Source: Paenibacillus sp. MBLB1832 (GTDB lineage Bacteria; Bacillota; Bacilli; Paenibacillales; NBRC-103111). From it: DNA of 64,000 bases. The notes under the pieces were generated by a model, which had not been told where the DNA came from, did no database searches, and was given only the letters and a program-made list of their open reading frames with translations. Numbering within the stretch: position 1 is the stretch's first letter; each line of letters opens with the position of its first letter. This document shows, piece by piece, positions 34,489 to 43,280 of the stretch. The position numbers and the translations under genes are program-made. The stretch is taken from positions 2,437,001-2,501,000 of the forward strand of contig NZ_CP130319.1 of assembly GCF_032271945.1 (NCBI RefSeq), read 5' to 3'.

Positions 34489-35748
34489 ATGAGTATCTTG
34501 AAGGATCTTGAATTTCGTGGCTTGCTTCATCAAATCACAGACAGAGAAGGCTTAGACAAGAAGTTGAGCGAAGAGCGTGTCGTTCTGTACTGCGGCTTTG
34601 ACCCTACGGCGGATAGCCTGCACATCGGCTCACTTCTGCCTATTTTAACATTGAGACGGTTCCAGCTTGCTGGTCACATTCCTTTGGCGCTTGTTGGCGG
34701 CGGGACGGGACTTATTGGCGATCCAAGCGGAAAAGCGAATGAAAGAACGCTGAATGGCCCTGAGGTCGTTGAGGCGTGGTCGCAAAGCATTAAAAATCAA
34801 CTATCCCGTTTTCTCGACTTCTCAAGAAACATTGAAAACAGTGCTGAATTGGTCAACAATTACGATTGGCTTGGTTCCTTGAATGTCATCGAGTTTCTAC
34901 GTGATGTGGGTAAAAACTTTACTGTGAACTACATGCTCGCGAAGGATTCTGTAGATTCCCGGATTACGAAAGGAATTTCCTTTACTGAATTCAGCTACAT
35001 GATTCTGCAATCTTACGATTTCTTGAAATTGAGCGAAACGAAAAATTGTTCCTTGCAAATCGGGGGCAGCGATCAGTGGGGGAATATTACAGCGGGGCTG
35101 GAGCTGATTGGCAAATCGACGGACCGTCGTGCCTTTGGTGTGACGTTGCCGCTTGTAACGAAGAGCGATGGGCAGAAGTTTGGGAAAACTGAAGGCGGCG
35201 CGATCTGGTTGGATGCAACCAAAACATCCCCGTATCAGTTCTACCAATTTTGGCTGGGCACAGCTGACAATGATGTGATTCGTTTCTTGAAATATTTCAC
35301 CTTCATCAGCCATGAAGAAATTGAGCGTCTAGAAGGTGAAGTGCAAGCTCAGCCTGAGAAGCGTGAAGCTCAGAAATTGCTGGCTCGTGAGGTAACGCAA
35401 TTGGTGCATGGGGAAGAGGCATTAGAAAGTGCGCTTAACATTACTTCAGCGCTATTCAGCGGGAATCTCCAAGAGCTAACGCGCGCAGAAATTGAGGAAG
35501 CGTTTAAAGATGTGCCGTCCACGACACTTGAACAAGCAGATGTGCCGTTGATTGACCTGTTAATCTCCGTTGGTGCAGCGCCATCCAAGCGTCAAGCTAG
35601 ACAAGATTTGGAAAGCGGTGCGGTGTCCGTCAACGGCGTGAAAGTCACAGATCTTGAAGTGACGGCTGGGCAGCTTGGCCGATTAGGCGAGTCGTACCTC
35701 ATTATTCGCCGCGGGAAAAAGAATTACTACCTAGTGAAGCTGGCATAG
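34489..35748 (+). CDS. tyrS: Tyrosyl-tRNA synthetase
   Basis: A 419-residue class I synthetase. The nucleotide-binding motif is FDPTADSLHIGSLLP, where HIGS replaces HIGH, a variant I have seen in other Gram-positive TyrRS. Tyrosine-binding residues lie in VGGGTGLIGDPSGK and in SFTEFSYMILQSYDF; the KMSKS counterpart is KFGKT in KSDGQKFGKTEGG. A C-terminal S4-like RNA-binding domain ends the protein (KRQARQDLESGAVSVNG). The ATG at 34489 follows AAAAAGGATGG; the upstream part of the frame lies in the T-box terminator. Regulated by the T-box leader. Confidence 0.96.
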   Translation: MSILKDLEFRGLLHQITDREGLDKKLSEERVVLYCGFDPTADSLHIGSLLPILTLRRFQLAGHIPLALVGGGTGLIGDPSGKANERTLNGPEVVEAWSQSIKNQLSRFLDFSRNIENSAELVNNYDWLGSLNVIEFLRDVGKNFTVNYMLAKDSVDSRITKGISFTEFSYMILQSYDFLKLSETKNCSLQIGGSDQWGNITAGLELIGKSTDRRAFGVTLPLVTKSDGQKFGKTEGGAIWLDATKTSPYQFYQFWLGTADNDVIRFLKYFTFISHEEIERLEGEVQAQPEKREAQKLLAREVTQLVHGEEALESALNITSALFSGNLQELTRAEIEEAFKDVPSTTLEQADVPLIDLLISVGAAPSKRQARQDLESGAVSVNGVKVTDLEVTAGQLGRLGESYLIIRRGKKNYYLVKLA

Positions 35749-35765
35749 CCGCATACCAACATAAA

Positions 35766-35795
35766 AACCCCCTTAGGGAATTCCCTAAGGGGGTT
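35766..35795. terminator. Bidirectional terminator between tyrS and rpsD
   Basis: A perfect 30-base palindrome, AACCCCCTTAGGG-AATT-CCCTAAGGGGGTT, with flanking A and short T stretches. Confidence 0.9.
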
Positions 35796-35802
35796 GCTCT
35801 TA

Positions 35803-36402
35803 TTAACGGCTGTAGAACTCGACGATTTGTTTCTCGTCAATTTCTTGTGGAAGTTCGGAACGTTCTGGCAAACGGATGTATTTACCTTCTACGCTTGCGT
35901 CGTTGAACTCAAGGTAAGTTGGAAGGTGGTTACGGTTTGCAAGAGCTTCTTTAACGGAAGAAAGACCTTTGCTTCTTTCGCGAAGTGCGATAACGTCGCC
36001 AGTGGAAACGATGTAGGAAGCGATGTCTACTTTTTTACCGTTAACTGTTACGTGACCGTGGGAAACCAATTGACGTGCACCAGCACGGGAGTTAGCTAGA
36101 CCAAGGCGGTAAACCAAGTTGTCAAGGCGGCTCTCAAGCAAGACCATGAAGTTCTCACCCGCGATACCTTTAAGCTTGGAAGCTTTGTCGAACAAGTTGC
36201 GGAATTGTTTTTCGTTCAAGCCGTACATGTGACGAAGCTTCTGCTTCTCATTCAATTGTACGCCGTAACCGCTCATTTTTTTACGTTGTCCTGGGCCGTG
36301 TTGACCTGGAGGGAATGGGCGTTTCAAGTCTTTACCGTTACCGCTCAAGGAAATACCGACGCGGCGGCTTAGTTTAAATTTAGGTCCTGTATAACGTGAC
36401 AT
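35803..36402 (-). CDS. rpsD: 30S ribosomal protein S4
   Basis: A 199-residue S4 primary ribosome-assembly protein that binds the 5' domain of 16S rRNA. The order is standard: [16 protein letters not shown], a basic [15 protein letters not shown], and the S4 fold [35 protein letters not shown]. The N-terminal Cys quartet of zinc-binding S4 proteins is missing, so this is the zinc-independent form. GAAGGAG precedes the ATG. A roughly 195-base leader separates promoter and start, as in B. subtilis, where S4 represses its own message. Confidence 0.98.
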   Translation of the reverse strand: MSRYTGPKFKLSRRVGISLSGNGKDLKRPFPPGQHGPGQRKKMSGYGVQLNEKQKLRHMYGLNEKQFRNLFDKASKLKGIAGENFMVLLESRLDNLVYRLGLANSRAGARQLVSHGHVTVNGKKVDIASYIVSTGDVIALRERSKGLSSVKEALANRNHLPTYLEFNDASVEGKYIRLPERSELPQEIDEKQIVEFYSR

Positions 36403-36597
36403 TTAGGGAAAACTCCTTCTCATGACAATTAGTTTAGTAAATAGCATCTAGATGTCAGGGTGAAGACAAGTGCCCGATTTTGCTTACGAATCAACATGTG
36501 ATTCCCTGTCAAGAGTAGTTCAGCCGCTGTCTTGGCAGGAGCAAAAGCAGTGAGGGTGATCACAAATGGCATTCACCGAAATCATGGTGTTACTCGA
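36403..36597 (-). ncRNA. rpsD leader, probable S4 autoregulatory RNA
   Basis: The promoter at 36604-36632 predicts a transcript about 195 bases ahead of rpsD. The stretch holds no other gene and contains several inverted segments near the ribosome site. In Bacillus S4 binds such a leader pseudoknot and blocks translation. The call rests on position and length; I have not derived the pseudoknot. Confidence 0.55.
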
Positions 36598-36603
36598 CTT
36601 CTA

Positions 36604-36632
36604 ATTTTATTAAAAACTATGGCTAGTGTCAA
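36604..36632 (-). promoter_or_regulatory. SigA-type promoter of rpsD
   Basis: On the reverse strand TTGACA (36627-36632) and TAAAAT (36604-36609) are exactly 17 bases apart. Confidence 0.8.
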
Positions 36633-36754
36633 GTCTCATCTTGCAAGCAACAACGTAAAATATCGTGCAATAGACAAGGAAAAATAGTATGATAGAAGAA
36701 GCTAATTCTGATTTTGGTACTTAAGGACTATTGTGTGTGAGTGAAGGAGAGCCT

Positions 36755-38740
36755 ATGAGAGAACTTCGCAGCATAAAAGAGCATAGCCGCCATGAACACT
36801 ATGAAGTGTTTCTTCATCAAGGTTTTTTACTTTCTGGCAACTTGCCATTCGAGGGATTGTTGACGATCCCAAGTTTGCAGGAATCCTTCGCGAACTGGCA
36901 AGATCAATTTGGCCCCATGATGCTGCCGCCACAAAGCGCATTGATCTGCGTAGATACGCAAATGTGTGTTGTGGATGCCTGTTCGAATGGAGCATCGTCG
37001 ATTCAAGATTACTTACAAACTGGCTTCTCTTGGCTTAGAGAGAAGTGTGGAGATAACCCGTTCCATCATTGCAAGAATAAGAGACAAGCGCTGTATATGC
37101 CAGGTAACGAATGTCCTGAGCAAGCATTTGAGCCTTACCTAATTGGCGTTACGCCAGTCTTTGATGCGCAAAATCAGATTCATTTTTATTTGGGACTATT
37201 CACCCAATCCCTTGCTAATTTGGATGAGACTGTGCAAACGTTATACCGTCTTGCACTTTCGATTCAAAGCTCCCTTCGCTTCGTCGCGGAAAACAACCGA
37301 TACGTACATTTGGAAACGCTGCATCATGCTAGGGAAGCGGAAACCAAGAAGCACACGATCCTGTTCGAAGCTTCGAAGAAATTGCATGCGCAGATCGATG
37401 TTCACTCTGTTTTGACCGAAGTGATTGATTGTTTAGGATTGGTTTATCCGAACATTCGCGTCAAAATTTTACTCTCACAAGATAATGACTCCAATAATGT
37501 ATCCGTAAAGCCGTTAAACTTTGATCGTTCGGAGTCGGACTTGCGGACACGGGCTTTCATGGAAGGCCAAGTCATATTTGAGCCGACCACAGAGGGCAGC
37601 GGTCCAAGGCCTGGCAACATCGCGGCGCCTTTATCAGGCAAGCAAGGGGTTTACGGTGTTCTGTATATGGAATCAACCGATGACCCGATCGATGCTTCCG
37701 ACTTGCAATTCATCTCATTACTCGCCGATTCGGCAGGTTCCGCTTTCGAAAATGCCAAATTGTACGAACAATCAAATCTCATGATTAATGAGCTGCGGCT
37801 CATCAATGAAATAACGAAGCAGCTTAATCAAAGTTTGCGTCTAAATGAGATTTTCAATTCAGCATCAAGTGAGATTTTAAGCATATTTGAAGCGGACTAT
37901 AGCTGTATTCTGCAGTGCGCCAAAGATAGTGACCAGCTCATTGTTCAAGCAACGAATCTGCCGGCAATGTTTCACGAGACGTTCACCTTGGATCAAGGAT
38001 TCTCGGGGCTGATCTACTCTTCGAAAGAGCCGATTATTATTTCAGATTATTGGAGTAATAATAAGGTGAAGTCGAGTTTCATGCAGCGTACGAATGCAAG
38101 ATCATTGATTGGTTCTCCTATCTTGGTCAATGGCAAAGTTGAAGGCGTCATTCTCATCGTTCACCGGCTGCCGAACTTTTTCTCTTATGATAACTACAAG
38201 CTGTTGCAAGTGCTTTCTAGCCATATCGGACTGGCTATGACCAATGCTTCTCTGCACGCAGAGGTACGAAGAATGGTCATTACCGATAATTTGACAGGAT
38301 TGTATGCGAGGCATTATTTAGACGAACAGGCGAATTTGATGCAAAAGAAAGACTTCTGCGGATCCCTGATCGTAGTTGATATCGATTATTTCAAACGCGT
38401 GAATGACTCGTACGGTCATCAAATTGGTGATCAGATTCTAATCCATGTGAGTCAGATAATTAAATCTTGTATTCGTGACAGCGATATCGCGGCAAGATGG
38501 GGTGGAGAGGAACTCGCGATCTACTTGCCTCAAGTTTCAAAAGATCAAACCATTCGGATAGCCGAACGGATACGAAAAAGAGTGTTTGAGGAAACGCATC
38601 CACAAGTCACTGTGTCGTGCGGCGTATCGGATTGGAACTGGGAAGAGGATAAGATCAGTGTCGAATCGCTATTTTATCGTGCTGATATGGCGCTATATCA
38701 AGCGAAAAATAATGGACGCAATCAAATTCGAATCGGGTAA
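36755..38740 (+). CDS. Diguanylate cyclase with two GAF-type sensor domains
   Basis: A 661-residue soluble protein. A Cys/His-containing N-terminal region (FHHCKNKRQALYMPGNECPE near residues 107-126) resembles sensory domains that bind ligand or metal. It is followed by a GAF-like domain (about 215-345), a second GAF domain (about 355-500) and a C-terminal GGDEF domain (about 505-661). The active motif is GGEEL (583-587) and the inhibitory I-site RDSD (R574-D577) lies five residues before it, so it should make c-di-GMP and be product-inhibited. The start has GAAGGAG five bases upstream. No EAL or PilZ gene is adjacent; targets are unknown. Confidence 0.9.
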   Translation: MRELRSIKEHSRHEHYEVFLHQGFLLSGNLPFEGLLTIPSLQESFANWQDQFGPMMLPPQSALICVDTQMCVVDACSNGASSIQDYLQTGFSWLREKCGDNPFHHCKNKRQALYMPGNECPEQAFEPYLIGVTPVFDAQNQIHFYLGLFTQSLANLDETVQTLYRLALSIQSSLRFVAENNRYVHLETLHHAREAETKKHTILFEASKKLHAQIDVHSVLTEVIDCLGLVYPNIRVKILLSQDNDSNNVSVKPLNFDRSESDLRTRAFMEGQVIFEPTTEGSGPRPGNIAAPLSGKQGVYGVLYMESTDDPIDASDLQFISLLADSAGSAFENAKLYEQSNLMINELRLINEITKQLNQSLRLNEIFNSASSEILSIFEADYSCILQCAKDSDQLIVQATNLPAMFHETFTLDQGFSGLIYSSKEPIIISDYWSNNKVKSSFMQRTNARSLIGSPILVNGKVEGVILIVHRLPNFFSYDNYKLLQVLSSHIGLAMTNASLHAEVRRMVITDNLTGLYARHYLDEQANLMQKKDFCGSLIVVDIDYFKRVNDSYGHQIGDQILIHVSQIIKSCIRDSDIAARWGGEELAIYLPQVSKDQTIRIAERIRKRVFEETHPQVTVSCGVSDWNWEEDKISVESLFYRADMALYQAKNNGRNQIRIG

Positions 38741-38747
38741 GCAAGGA

Positions 38748-38777
38748 GGCGCTTGTTCTCGGACAAGCGTTTCTTTC
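38748..38777 (+). terminator. Rho-independent terminator
   Basis: GCGCTTGT pairs with ACAAGCGT around a 6-base loop and is followed by TTCTTTC. Confidence 0.65.
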
Positions 38778-38940
38778 ATTTCATACAATGTGATAATGTT
38801 GAGAAAACTGATGCAAACAGAAGGTAGACATTCTTTAGAAATATGTCAATGAAGTTGGATAAAGATGTCCCCAGTTTTCTCTTTCCTGAACTTCTTGTTA
38901 AGTGTTACAATGGTTTGGTCTAGGGGAGGATGGTCGAATT

Positions 38941-39627
38941 TTGTCGGCAATATTAAAAAGTAAACGCACTGGATTTCTAATCCTATTAGGCATCGTTGTC
39001 ATAGGCTTGTTGTATTTCTTCTTCTATAATCCTGTGGGGATTAAGTTAGCGCATAGTAACATGCGACAGTTGGCCGTGCATTTAAGGGAGATTGGGTGGC
39101 CAGGCAAAATTATTGGAATGGCATTGATTTTCTTTCAGACCTTTTTTCCTTTTATCCCGTTCGTTGTAGTGGCCGGCACGAATGTCGCGATCTTCGGCAT
39201 TAAAATGGGGTTTCTAGTGAACTATGTCATGTCTTGTTTAGGAGCAGTAGCCTCCTTTTATTTTGCCCGATATTATGGACATGACTGGGTAGAGAAGAAG
39301 CTCGAGGGCTTCCCACTAGTGACCCAATTCAGCAAACGGATGGAGAGACACGGTTTCTTCTATGTACTGATTGGACGTCTCATTCCCATTCTGCCTTCTT
39401 CCGCAATCAACTTCTCAGCAGGGCTAACGCGCATGCGGTTTCGGCATTTCCTCTGGGGAACCCTTCTCGGGAAATTTCCCATCGTATTCCTGGAATCCAT
39501 GATTGCGCATGATCTGTTCCATTTCCAGAAATATAAAGGAAGACTGCTCGTTCTGCTTGGTATTCTAGTTCTGTTATTACTACTTGGTAATAGCGTCAAG
39601 AGAGCGCTTGCGACCAAGGCGAAATAA
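38941..39627 (+). CDS. TVP38/TMEM64 (DedA-like) membrane protein
   Basis: A 228-residue inner-membrane protein with about six hydrophobic segments, including two re-entrant-like stretches typical of the VTT/DedA fold: FFQTFFPFIPFVVVAGTNVAIFG in the first half and GRLIPILPSSAINFSAG with a conserved Arg and Pro in the second. The family is associated with lipid scrambling or flipping across the membrane and with membrane homeostasis. I use the TTG at 38941 because GGGGAGG lies about 11 bases upstream; the GTG at 38902 has no site. Monocistronic. Confidence 0.82.
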   Translation: MSAILKSKRTGFLILLGIVVIGLLYFFFYNPVGIKLAHSNMRQLAVHLREIGWPGKIIGMALIFFQTFFPFIPFVVVAGTNVAIFGIKMGFLVNYVMSCLGAVASFYFARYYGHDWVEKKLEGFPLVTQFSKRMERHGFFYVLIGRLIPILPSSAINFSAGLTRMRFRHFLWGTLLGKFPIVFLESMIAHDLFHFQKYKGRLLVLLGILVLLLLLGNSVKRALATKAK

Positions 39628-39737
39628 AGGGCTTTCTTGGAGAATGCAGGAAATTTTCTAGTTGCTTTCCGTTGGGATTCCAAGTTATCATAGAGAAAGC
39701 AAGACGACCAATTGTGACTATAATGGAGGAATGAGAT

Positions 39738-39986
39738 ATGCCAAGCGCTAATAATGCAGCAATTGTTGAGATTTCCCAAACAGCTAATAAATTCAGATCA
39801 TCCATCGTTCTTCAATATGACAATAAGTATATCGATGTGAAAAGTATTTTAGGCTTGTTCACAACGTTAATCAGCTCCAGCAACTATGATTTGCACGTTC
39901 ATGGTCCAGATGCGGAAGAAGCGAAAGCAGCGATGGCTGAAGTGTTTGCGAAGCACAATTTGGGTGTAAACGTCGTTCAAGACTAG
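39738..39986 (+). CDS. Degenerate HPr-like protein lacking the active-site His
   Basis: An 82-residue HPr-fold paralogue. From SQTANKF through VKSILGLF it aligns without gaps to HPr (VQTASKY...LKSIMGVM). The regulatory Ser46 equals S36. The counterpart of His15 is N5, and the whole first strand with the GIHARPA loop is missing; a stop two codons before the ATG shows that no longer form exists. It therefore cannot carry phosphate from enzyme I. B. subtilis Crh, where His15 is Gln, is the nearest idea, though Crh keeps the first strand. GGAGGAATG gives a strong site. A strong terminator follows, so it is transcribed alone. Confidence 0.8.
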   Translation: MPSANNAAIVEISQTANKFRSSIVLQYDNKYIDVKSILGLFTTLISSSNYDLHVHGPDAEEAKAAMAEVFAKHNLGVNVVQD

Positions 39987-39998
39987 TTTTTAATGAAA

Positions 39999-40033
39999 AG
40001 AAGGTATCCTCAGAATCTCTGAGGGTACCTTCT
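39999..40033. terminator. Rho-independent terminator
   Basis: AGAAGGTA(T)CCTCAGA pairs with TCTGAGGGTACCTTCT around an ATC loop, 13 bases after the HPr-like gene. Confidence 0.88.
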
Positions 40034-40109
40034 CTTGTATATTACTCCAATTTCGCTTAATATAGATCATATAAGGACGGATGACTTTGCGTATAGGGGG
40101 AAGTTGGGA

Positions 40110-40397
40110 ATGTCTTCATCTGATCTACTGTTAGACATGAATCAAAAGGCGCTTAATCTTCTTCAAGAAGATGCAGATAAAATCGAGAAGCTGATCGAAG
40201 TACAGATGGAGAACTTGACGACACGTCAATGTCCGCTATACGAAGAGGTATTAGATACGCAAATGTATGGACTATCGAGAGAGATTGATTTTGCCATTCG
40301 AGCGGGACTTATTACAGAGACGCCTGGTAAACAAATTCTCCATAAGCTTGAACGTAACCTTGCGCAACTGTATGAAGCGTTAAACAACAAAAAGTAA
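40110..40397 (+). CDS. ylaN: YlaN family protein (UPF0358)
   Basis: A 95-residue helical protein. The family core [24 protein letters not shown] (split here as [19 protein letters not shown] then IDFAIRAGL) is almost that of B. subtilis YlaN. YlaN is essential in B. subtilis under standard conditions and has been reported to bind iron and act with Fur. The ATG at 40110 follows AGGGGG by nine bases; the start at 40035 lies inside the upstream terminator region. As in B. subtilis the gene is near ftsW, but a Ca2+/H+ exchanger and an Asp23 gene now lie between. Confidence 0.93.
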   Translation: MSSSDLLLDMNQKALNLLQEDADKIEKLIEVQMENLTTRQCPLYEEVLDTQMYGLSREIDFAIRAGLITETPGKQILHKLERNLAQLYEALNNKK

Positions 40398-40418
40398 CCC
40401 ATAGGGGTTACTTTTTTT
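40389..40418. terminator. Rho-independent terminator overlapping the ylaN stop
   Basis: AAAAAGTAACCC pairs with GGGGTTACTTTTT with an ATA loop and T7. The left arm includes the last codons and stop of ylaN. Confidence 0.9.
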
Positions 40419-40464
40419 GTTTAAATTACTATGGATCCCTGTCCACGAGTACGGGACTGCCTTA

Positions 40465-41511
40465 CTATACGAGGAAGAATACAACGCCAAGGATGATGTA
40501 GACGAACAACAGCAGTAATCCTTCGTACCAGTTCGTAGAGCCATCTTGGGTAATGGACTTCGTAATGAACACCGAGACACCAATCGCAGCAATTTCATAT
40601 TTGGTGAATACAATATTCATAGGTGTGCTGCTGACGAAAAAGCTGAGCAGAATGAGCACTGGCGCAACGAATAGCGCGATTTGCAAAGAACTTCCGATCG
40701 CAATTTCAACAGCTGCGCCCATTTTGTTTTTCATCGCCATCATGACAGCGGCACTATGTTCAGCTGCGTTCCCAATAATCGCGATGAGGAAGGCACCGAC
40801 GAACAGCTCGGACAACCCGAATTTGTGCGTTACTTCTTCCAGTGTTCCGACCAGCCATTCACTCGTAAAAGCAACCATCACAGTAGCTAGAATGAGGAAT
40901 AGGATGGACACTCCTTTGGACCAAGCAGCTTCACCGTGTTCAATCGCTTCATCAGAGAGCACATTCTTGTGCGTCACCATCGAGAACAGGAGCCAGAGCA
41001 GGTAGGCTGCGATTAAGATAATCGCGACGATCATACTCATGGAGGAGTTTTCACTGGTCGTTAGGCCGCCTGTGAAGATCGCGGGTATGAAGAGGGCGAC
41101 AACGCCGAGAATCATCAAGGAAGAGTTGTGAGAAGCGAGCTTAATATTGAACGACTGCTCTTTGAATTTTAAGCCGCCAGCGAAGATGCTGAGTCCTAGA
41201 ACGAGCAGCAAATTCCCGATGATGGCACCAGTAAGACTGGCTTTTACCACGTCATAAAGTCCATCTCGAACTAAGAAGAAGGCGATGATGAGCTCCGCCG
41301 CGTTCCCGAAGGTGGCGTTGAGGAAGCCTCCCATTCGTTCGCCCGCGTAATGTGCAACGCTTTCCGTCGCTTTGCCCAGGAAGCCAGCCACGAAAACGAT
41401 CGCGATACAAGCTATAACGAATTGTGTTGTCGTATTGAGGTGCGCGTAGTGTGCTGTGCCAGCGGTAAGAAAGGACACGATCAACCCGATGTAAAACAAT
41501 TTTCCTTTCAA
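40465..41511 (-). CDS. Ca2+/H+ antiporter of the CAX family
   Basis: A 348-residue exchanger with about 11 membrane helices in two homologous halves. The paired signature is FGNAAELIIAFFLVRDG (first half, about residues 67-83) and IGNAAEHSAAVMMAMKNKMG (second half), whose Glu residues bind the ion. An acidic stretch between the halves and the CAX pattern support Ca2+ efflux in exchange for protons, as in B. subtilis ChaA/YfkE. The start is a TTG at 41511, six bases after GGAGGG. Monocistronic on the opposite strand to ylaN. Confidence 0.92.
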   Translation of the reverse strand: MKGKLFYIGLIVSFLTAGTAHYAHLNTTTQFVIACIAIVFVAGFLGKATESVAHYAGERMGGFLNATFGNAAELIIAFFLVRDGLYDVVKASLTGAIIGNLLLVLGLSIFAGGLKFKEQSFNIKLASHNSSLMILGVVALFIPAIFTGGLTTSENSSMSMIVAIILIAAYLLWLLFSMVTHKNVLSDEAIEHGEAAWSKGVSILFLILATVMVAFTSEWLVGTLEEVTHKFGLSELFVGAFLIAIIGNAAEHSAAVMMAMKNKMGAAVEIAIGSSLQIALFVAPVLILLSFFVSSTPMNIVFTKYEIAAIGVSVFITKSITQDGSTNWYEGLLLLFVYIILGVVFFLV

Positions 41512-41672
41512 TGATAACCCTCCGAATCGTATGTATTGGAACTTTTTAACTTCTTTTACTATACCGACTTTACGCCCTAAAGTAAATTAAAATGGAGACT
41601 CTTGCGCTGATCTTGCTTTCATCTTTTGTTCTTATTACAATAGATTTATACCAAGTTTAGGGAGTGATCCGT

Positions 41673-42050
41673 ATGTCCGAAGACAATCAAACTGGCTTAA
41701 TTCGTATTTCTGATGACGTAGTATCGACAATCGCAGGGCTTGCAGCGCTAGAAACAGCAGGCATCGCAGGAATGTCTGGTGGCATTTCGGAAGGCTTGGC
41801 TAAGCGTCTTAGCGGCAAGAATGTACAACGCGGCGTATCCGTTGAAGTTGGACAAGTTGAAGCTGCGATTGACTTACGTGTTATCGTGAAATATGGTTCC
41901 CGTATTCAGGATGTATGCAGAGACCTCCAAGAGAACGTACGGGAAGCTGTTGAAAATATGACAGGCTTAACGGTAGTCGAAGTGAATGTGAAAGTGGAAG
42001 GTGTCGCTTTTACGGAAGAAGAAATAGAAGAGCAGCTTCGTGTAAAATAA
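41673..42050 (+). CDS. Asp23/Gls24 family envelope protein
   Basis: A 125-residue soluble protein with the Asp23/Gls24 core: ISDDVVSTIAGLAALETAGIAGMSGG, then VEVGQVEAAIDLRVIVKYG and VREAVENMTGLTVVEVNVKVEGV. Family members attach to the membrane through partners and are linked to envelope stress or lipid synthesis (YqhY, Asp23). The ATG at 41673 follows GGGAGTGATCC. There is no amaP-like partner nearby. It is convergent with ftsW, whose last codons form part of its terminator. Confidence 0.92.
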   Translation: MSEDNQTGLIRISDDVVSTIAGLAALETAGIAGMSGGISEGLAKRLSGKNVQRGVSVEVGQVEAAIDLRVIVKYGSRIQDVCRDLQENVREAVENMTGLTVVEVNVKVEGVAFTEEEIEEQLRVK

Positions 42051-42063
42051 GGCGCTCAAGAAG

Positions 42064-42112
42064 AAAAGACCCGTTCGACGTGAAAAAATCATGTCGAAAC
42101 GGGTCTTTTTTT
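42064..42112 (+). terminator. Terminator of the asp23 gene, overlapping the end of ftsW
   Basis: AAGACCCGTTCGAC (42066-42079) pairs with GTCGAAACGGGTCTT (one bulged A), followed by T7. The right arm and T run are the last eight codons of ftsW read on the other strand. Confidence 0.88.
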
Positions 42113-43267
42113 GGTTTTCGCTGGTGCCTCTTTGCGCGCTTGCCCTAGAGGTTGCGATTGCTCGCGGGAGATGCCGAGGATGATGCCCATACTGAAGAGG
42201 GAAACCATCATGGAGGATCCTCCCGCAGATATAAAGGGGAGCGTTACGCCTGTAAGCGGAATCGTGTTCGTCACACCGCCAATATTAATAAAGGCTTGTA
42301 TCGCAAACATGACCATAATACCTACACCGGCTAGCATCCCGAATAGATCTGGACATCGCACAGCTATGACGATCCCTCGCCAAATGAAAATGAGATAGAC
42401 GAGCAGGAATACCACGCTGCCGATAAATCCAAGCTCTTCACCGATAATGGCAAAAATAAAATCGTTATGCGCTTCTGGTAAATAATGCAGCTTCTGAATG
42501 CCTTGTCCGAATCCAGCGCCGGTTAGACCGCCATGGCCGAAGGCGTACAAAGATTGCACGACCTGTAAGCCACTTCCTTGCGGATCGGCGAATGGATCCA
42601 TAAACGAGGTAATCCGATTGAGCCGGAAGTTCGAATCCGTATTGCCAAATGCAAGGTACATAAGCACGGCAATGCCGACAACGACGGCGCCGATCATGCC
42701 TAGAAAAAAGATATGCTTCAGATTGGAACCGCCGACCATAATGACGATCGCTGAGCAGGAAAGCAGAATCATACAAGAGCCGAAATCGGGCTGAAGTAGA
42801 ATCAATCCGCACACAAAGCCAACGATCACAATGGCAGGGAATAATCCCTTACGGAAATTTCGAAATTTGTCTTCCTTCTTGCTAATGAGTGACGCCAAAT
42901 AGAGAATGACAATTAATTTAGCGAACTCGGTAGGTTGAATTCCGTACTTTCCCAACGAGAACCAACTGCTCGCACCGTTTGCCTTACTCGTAAAAATAAC
43001 GGAAATTAATCCGAGTATGACGAAGAAGAAGGCTGGGAATACGAATTTCTTCAGCTTGGTGTAATGAATATTCATGCAAAACAACATTCCGATGGTCCCG
43101 ATCGCAACCGCGAACAGCTGCTTTCTCGTAAAGAACCAGGGGTCGTCCCACCGGTAGGCGCTGGTCATTGAGCTTGCACTGAATACCATGACAAGTCCGA
43201 AGCAGACAAGTACGAAAGTTAATAAGAGCAGCAGAAAATCCGGTGTTCCTCTGCGAGGTGGATTCAT
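42089..43267 (-). CDS. ftsW: FtsW/SpoVE/RodA-family peptidoglycan glycosyltransferase
   Basis: A 392-residue SEDS protein with ten membrane helices that polymerises lipid II for the division septum together with a class B PBP. Conserved features are visible: FSASS at the end of helix 1, GKYGIQPTEFAKL, LLQPDFGS with the Asp of the active site, EAHNDFIFAIIGEELGF in the large outer loop, and PLTGVTLPFISAGGSSM. The C-terminal tail is Lys/Pro-rich. Assignment to FtsW rather than RodA follows from sequence impression and from nearby ylaN. The ATG follows GAGGG by seven bases. yugN lies 13 bases upstream and may share the transcript. Confidence 0.92.
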   Translation of the reverse strand: MNPPRRGTPDFLLLLLTFVLVCFGLVMVFSASSMTSAYRWDDPWFFTRKQLFAVAIGTIGMLFCMNIHYTKLKKFVFPAFFFVILGLISVIFTSKANGASSWFSLGKYGIQPTEFAKLIVILYLASLISKKEDKFRNFRKGLFPAIVIVGFVCGLILLQPDFGSCMILLSCSAIVIMVGGSNLKHIFFLGMIGAVVVGIAVLMYLAFGNTDSNFRLNRITSFMDPFADPQGSGLQVVQSLYAFGHGGLTGAGFGQGIQKLHYLPEAHNDFIFAIIGEELGFIGSVVFLLVYLIFIWRGIVIAVRCPDLFGMLAGVGIMVMFAIQAFINIGGVTNTIPLTGVTLPFISAGGSSMMVSLFSMGIILGISREQSQPLGQARKEAPAKTKKRPVST

Positions 43268-43280
43268 GCTGAGCCCTCGC

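Noticed and set aside
34489-35748. HIGS in place of HIGH in tyrosyl-tRNA synthetase as a defect
   Set aside because: The last position of the motif varies in this family and all other motifs are intact, so a functional enzyme is expected.
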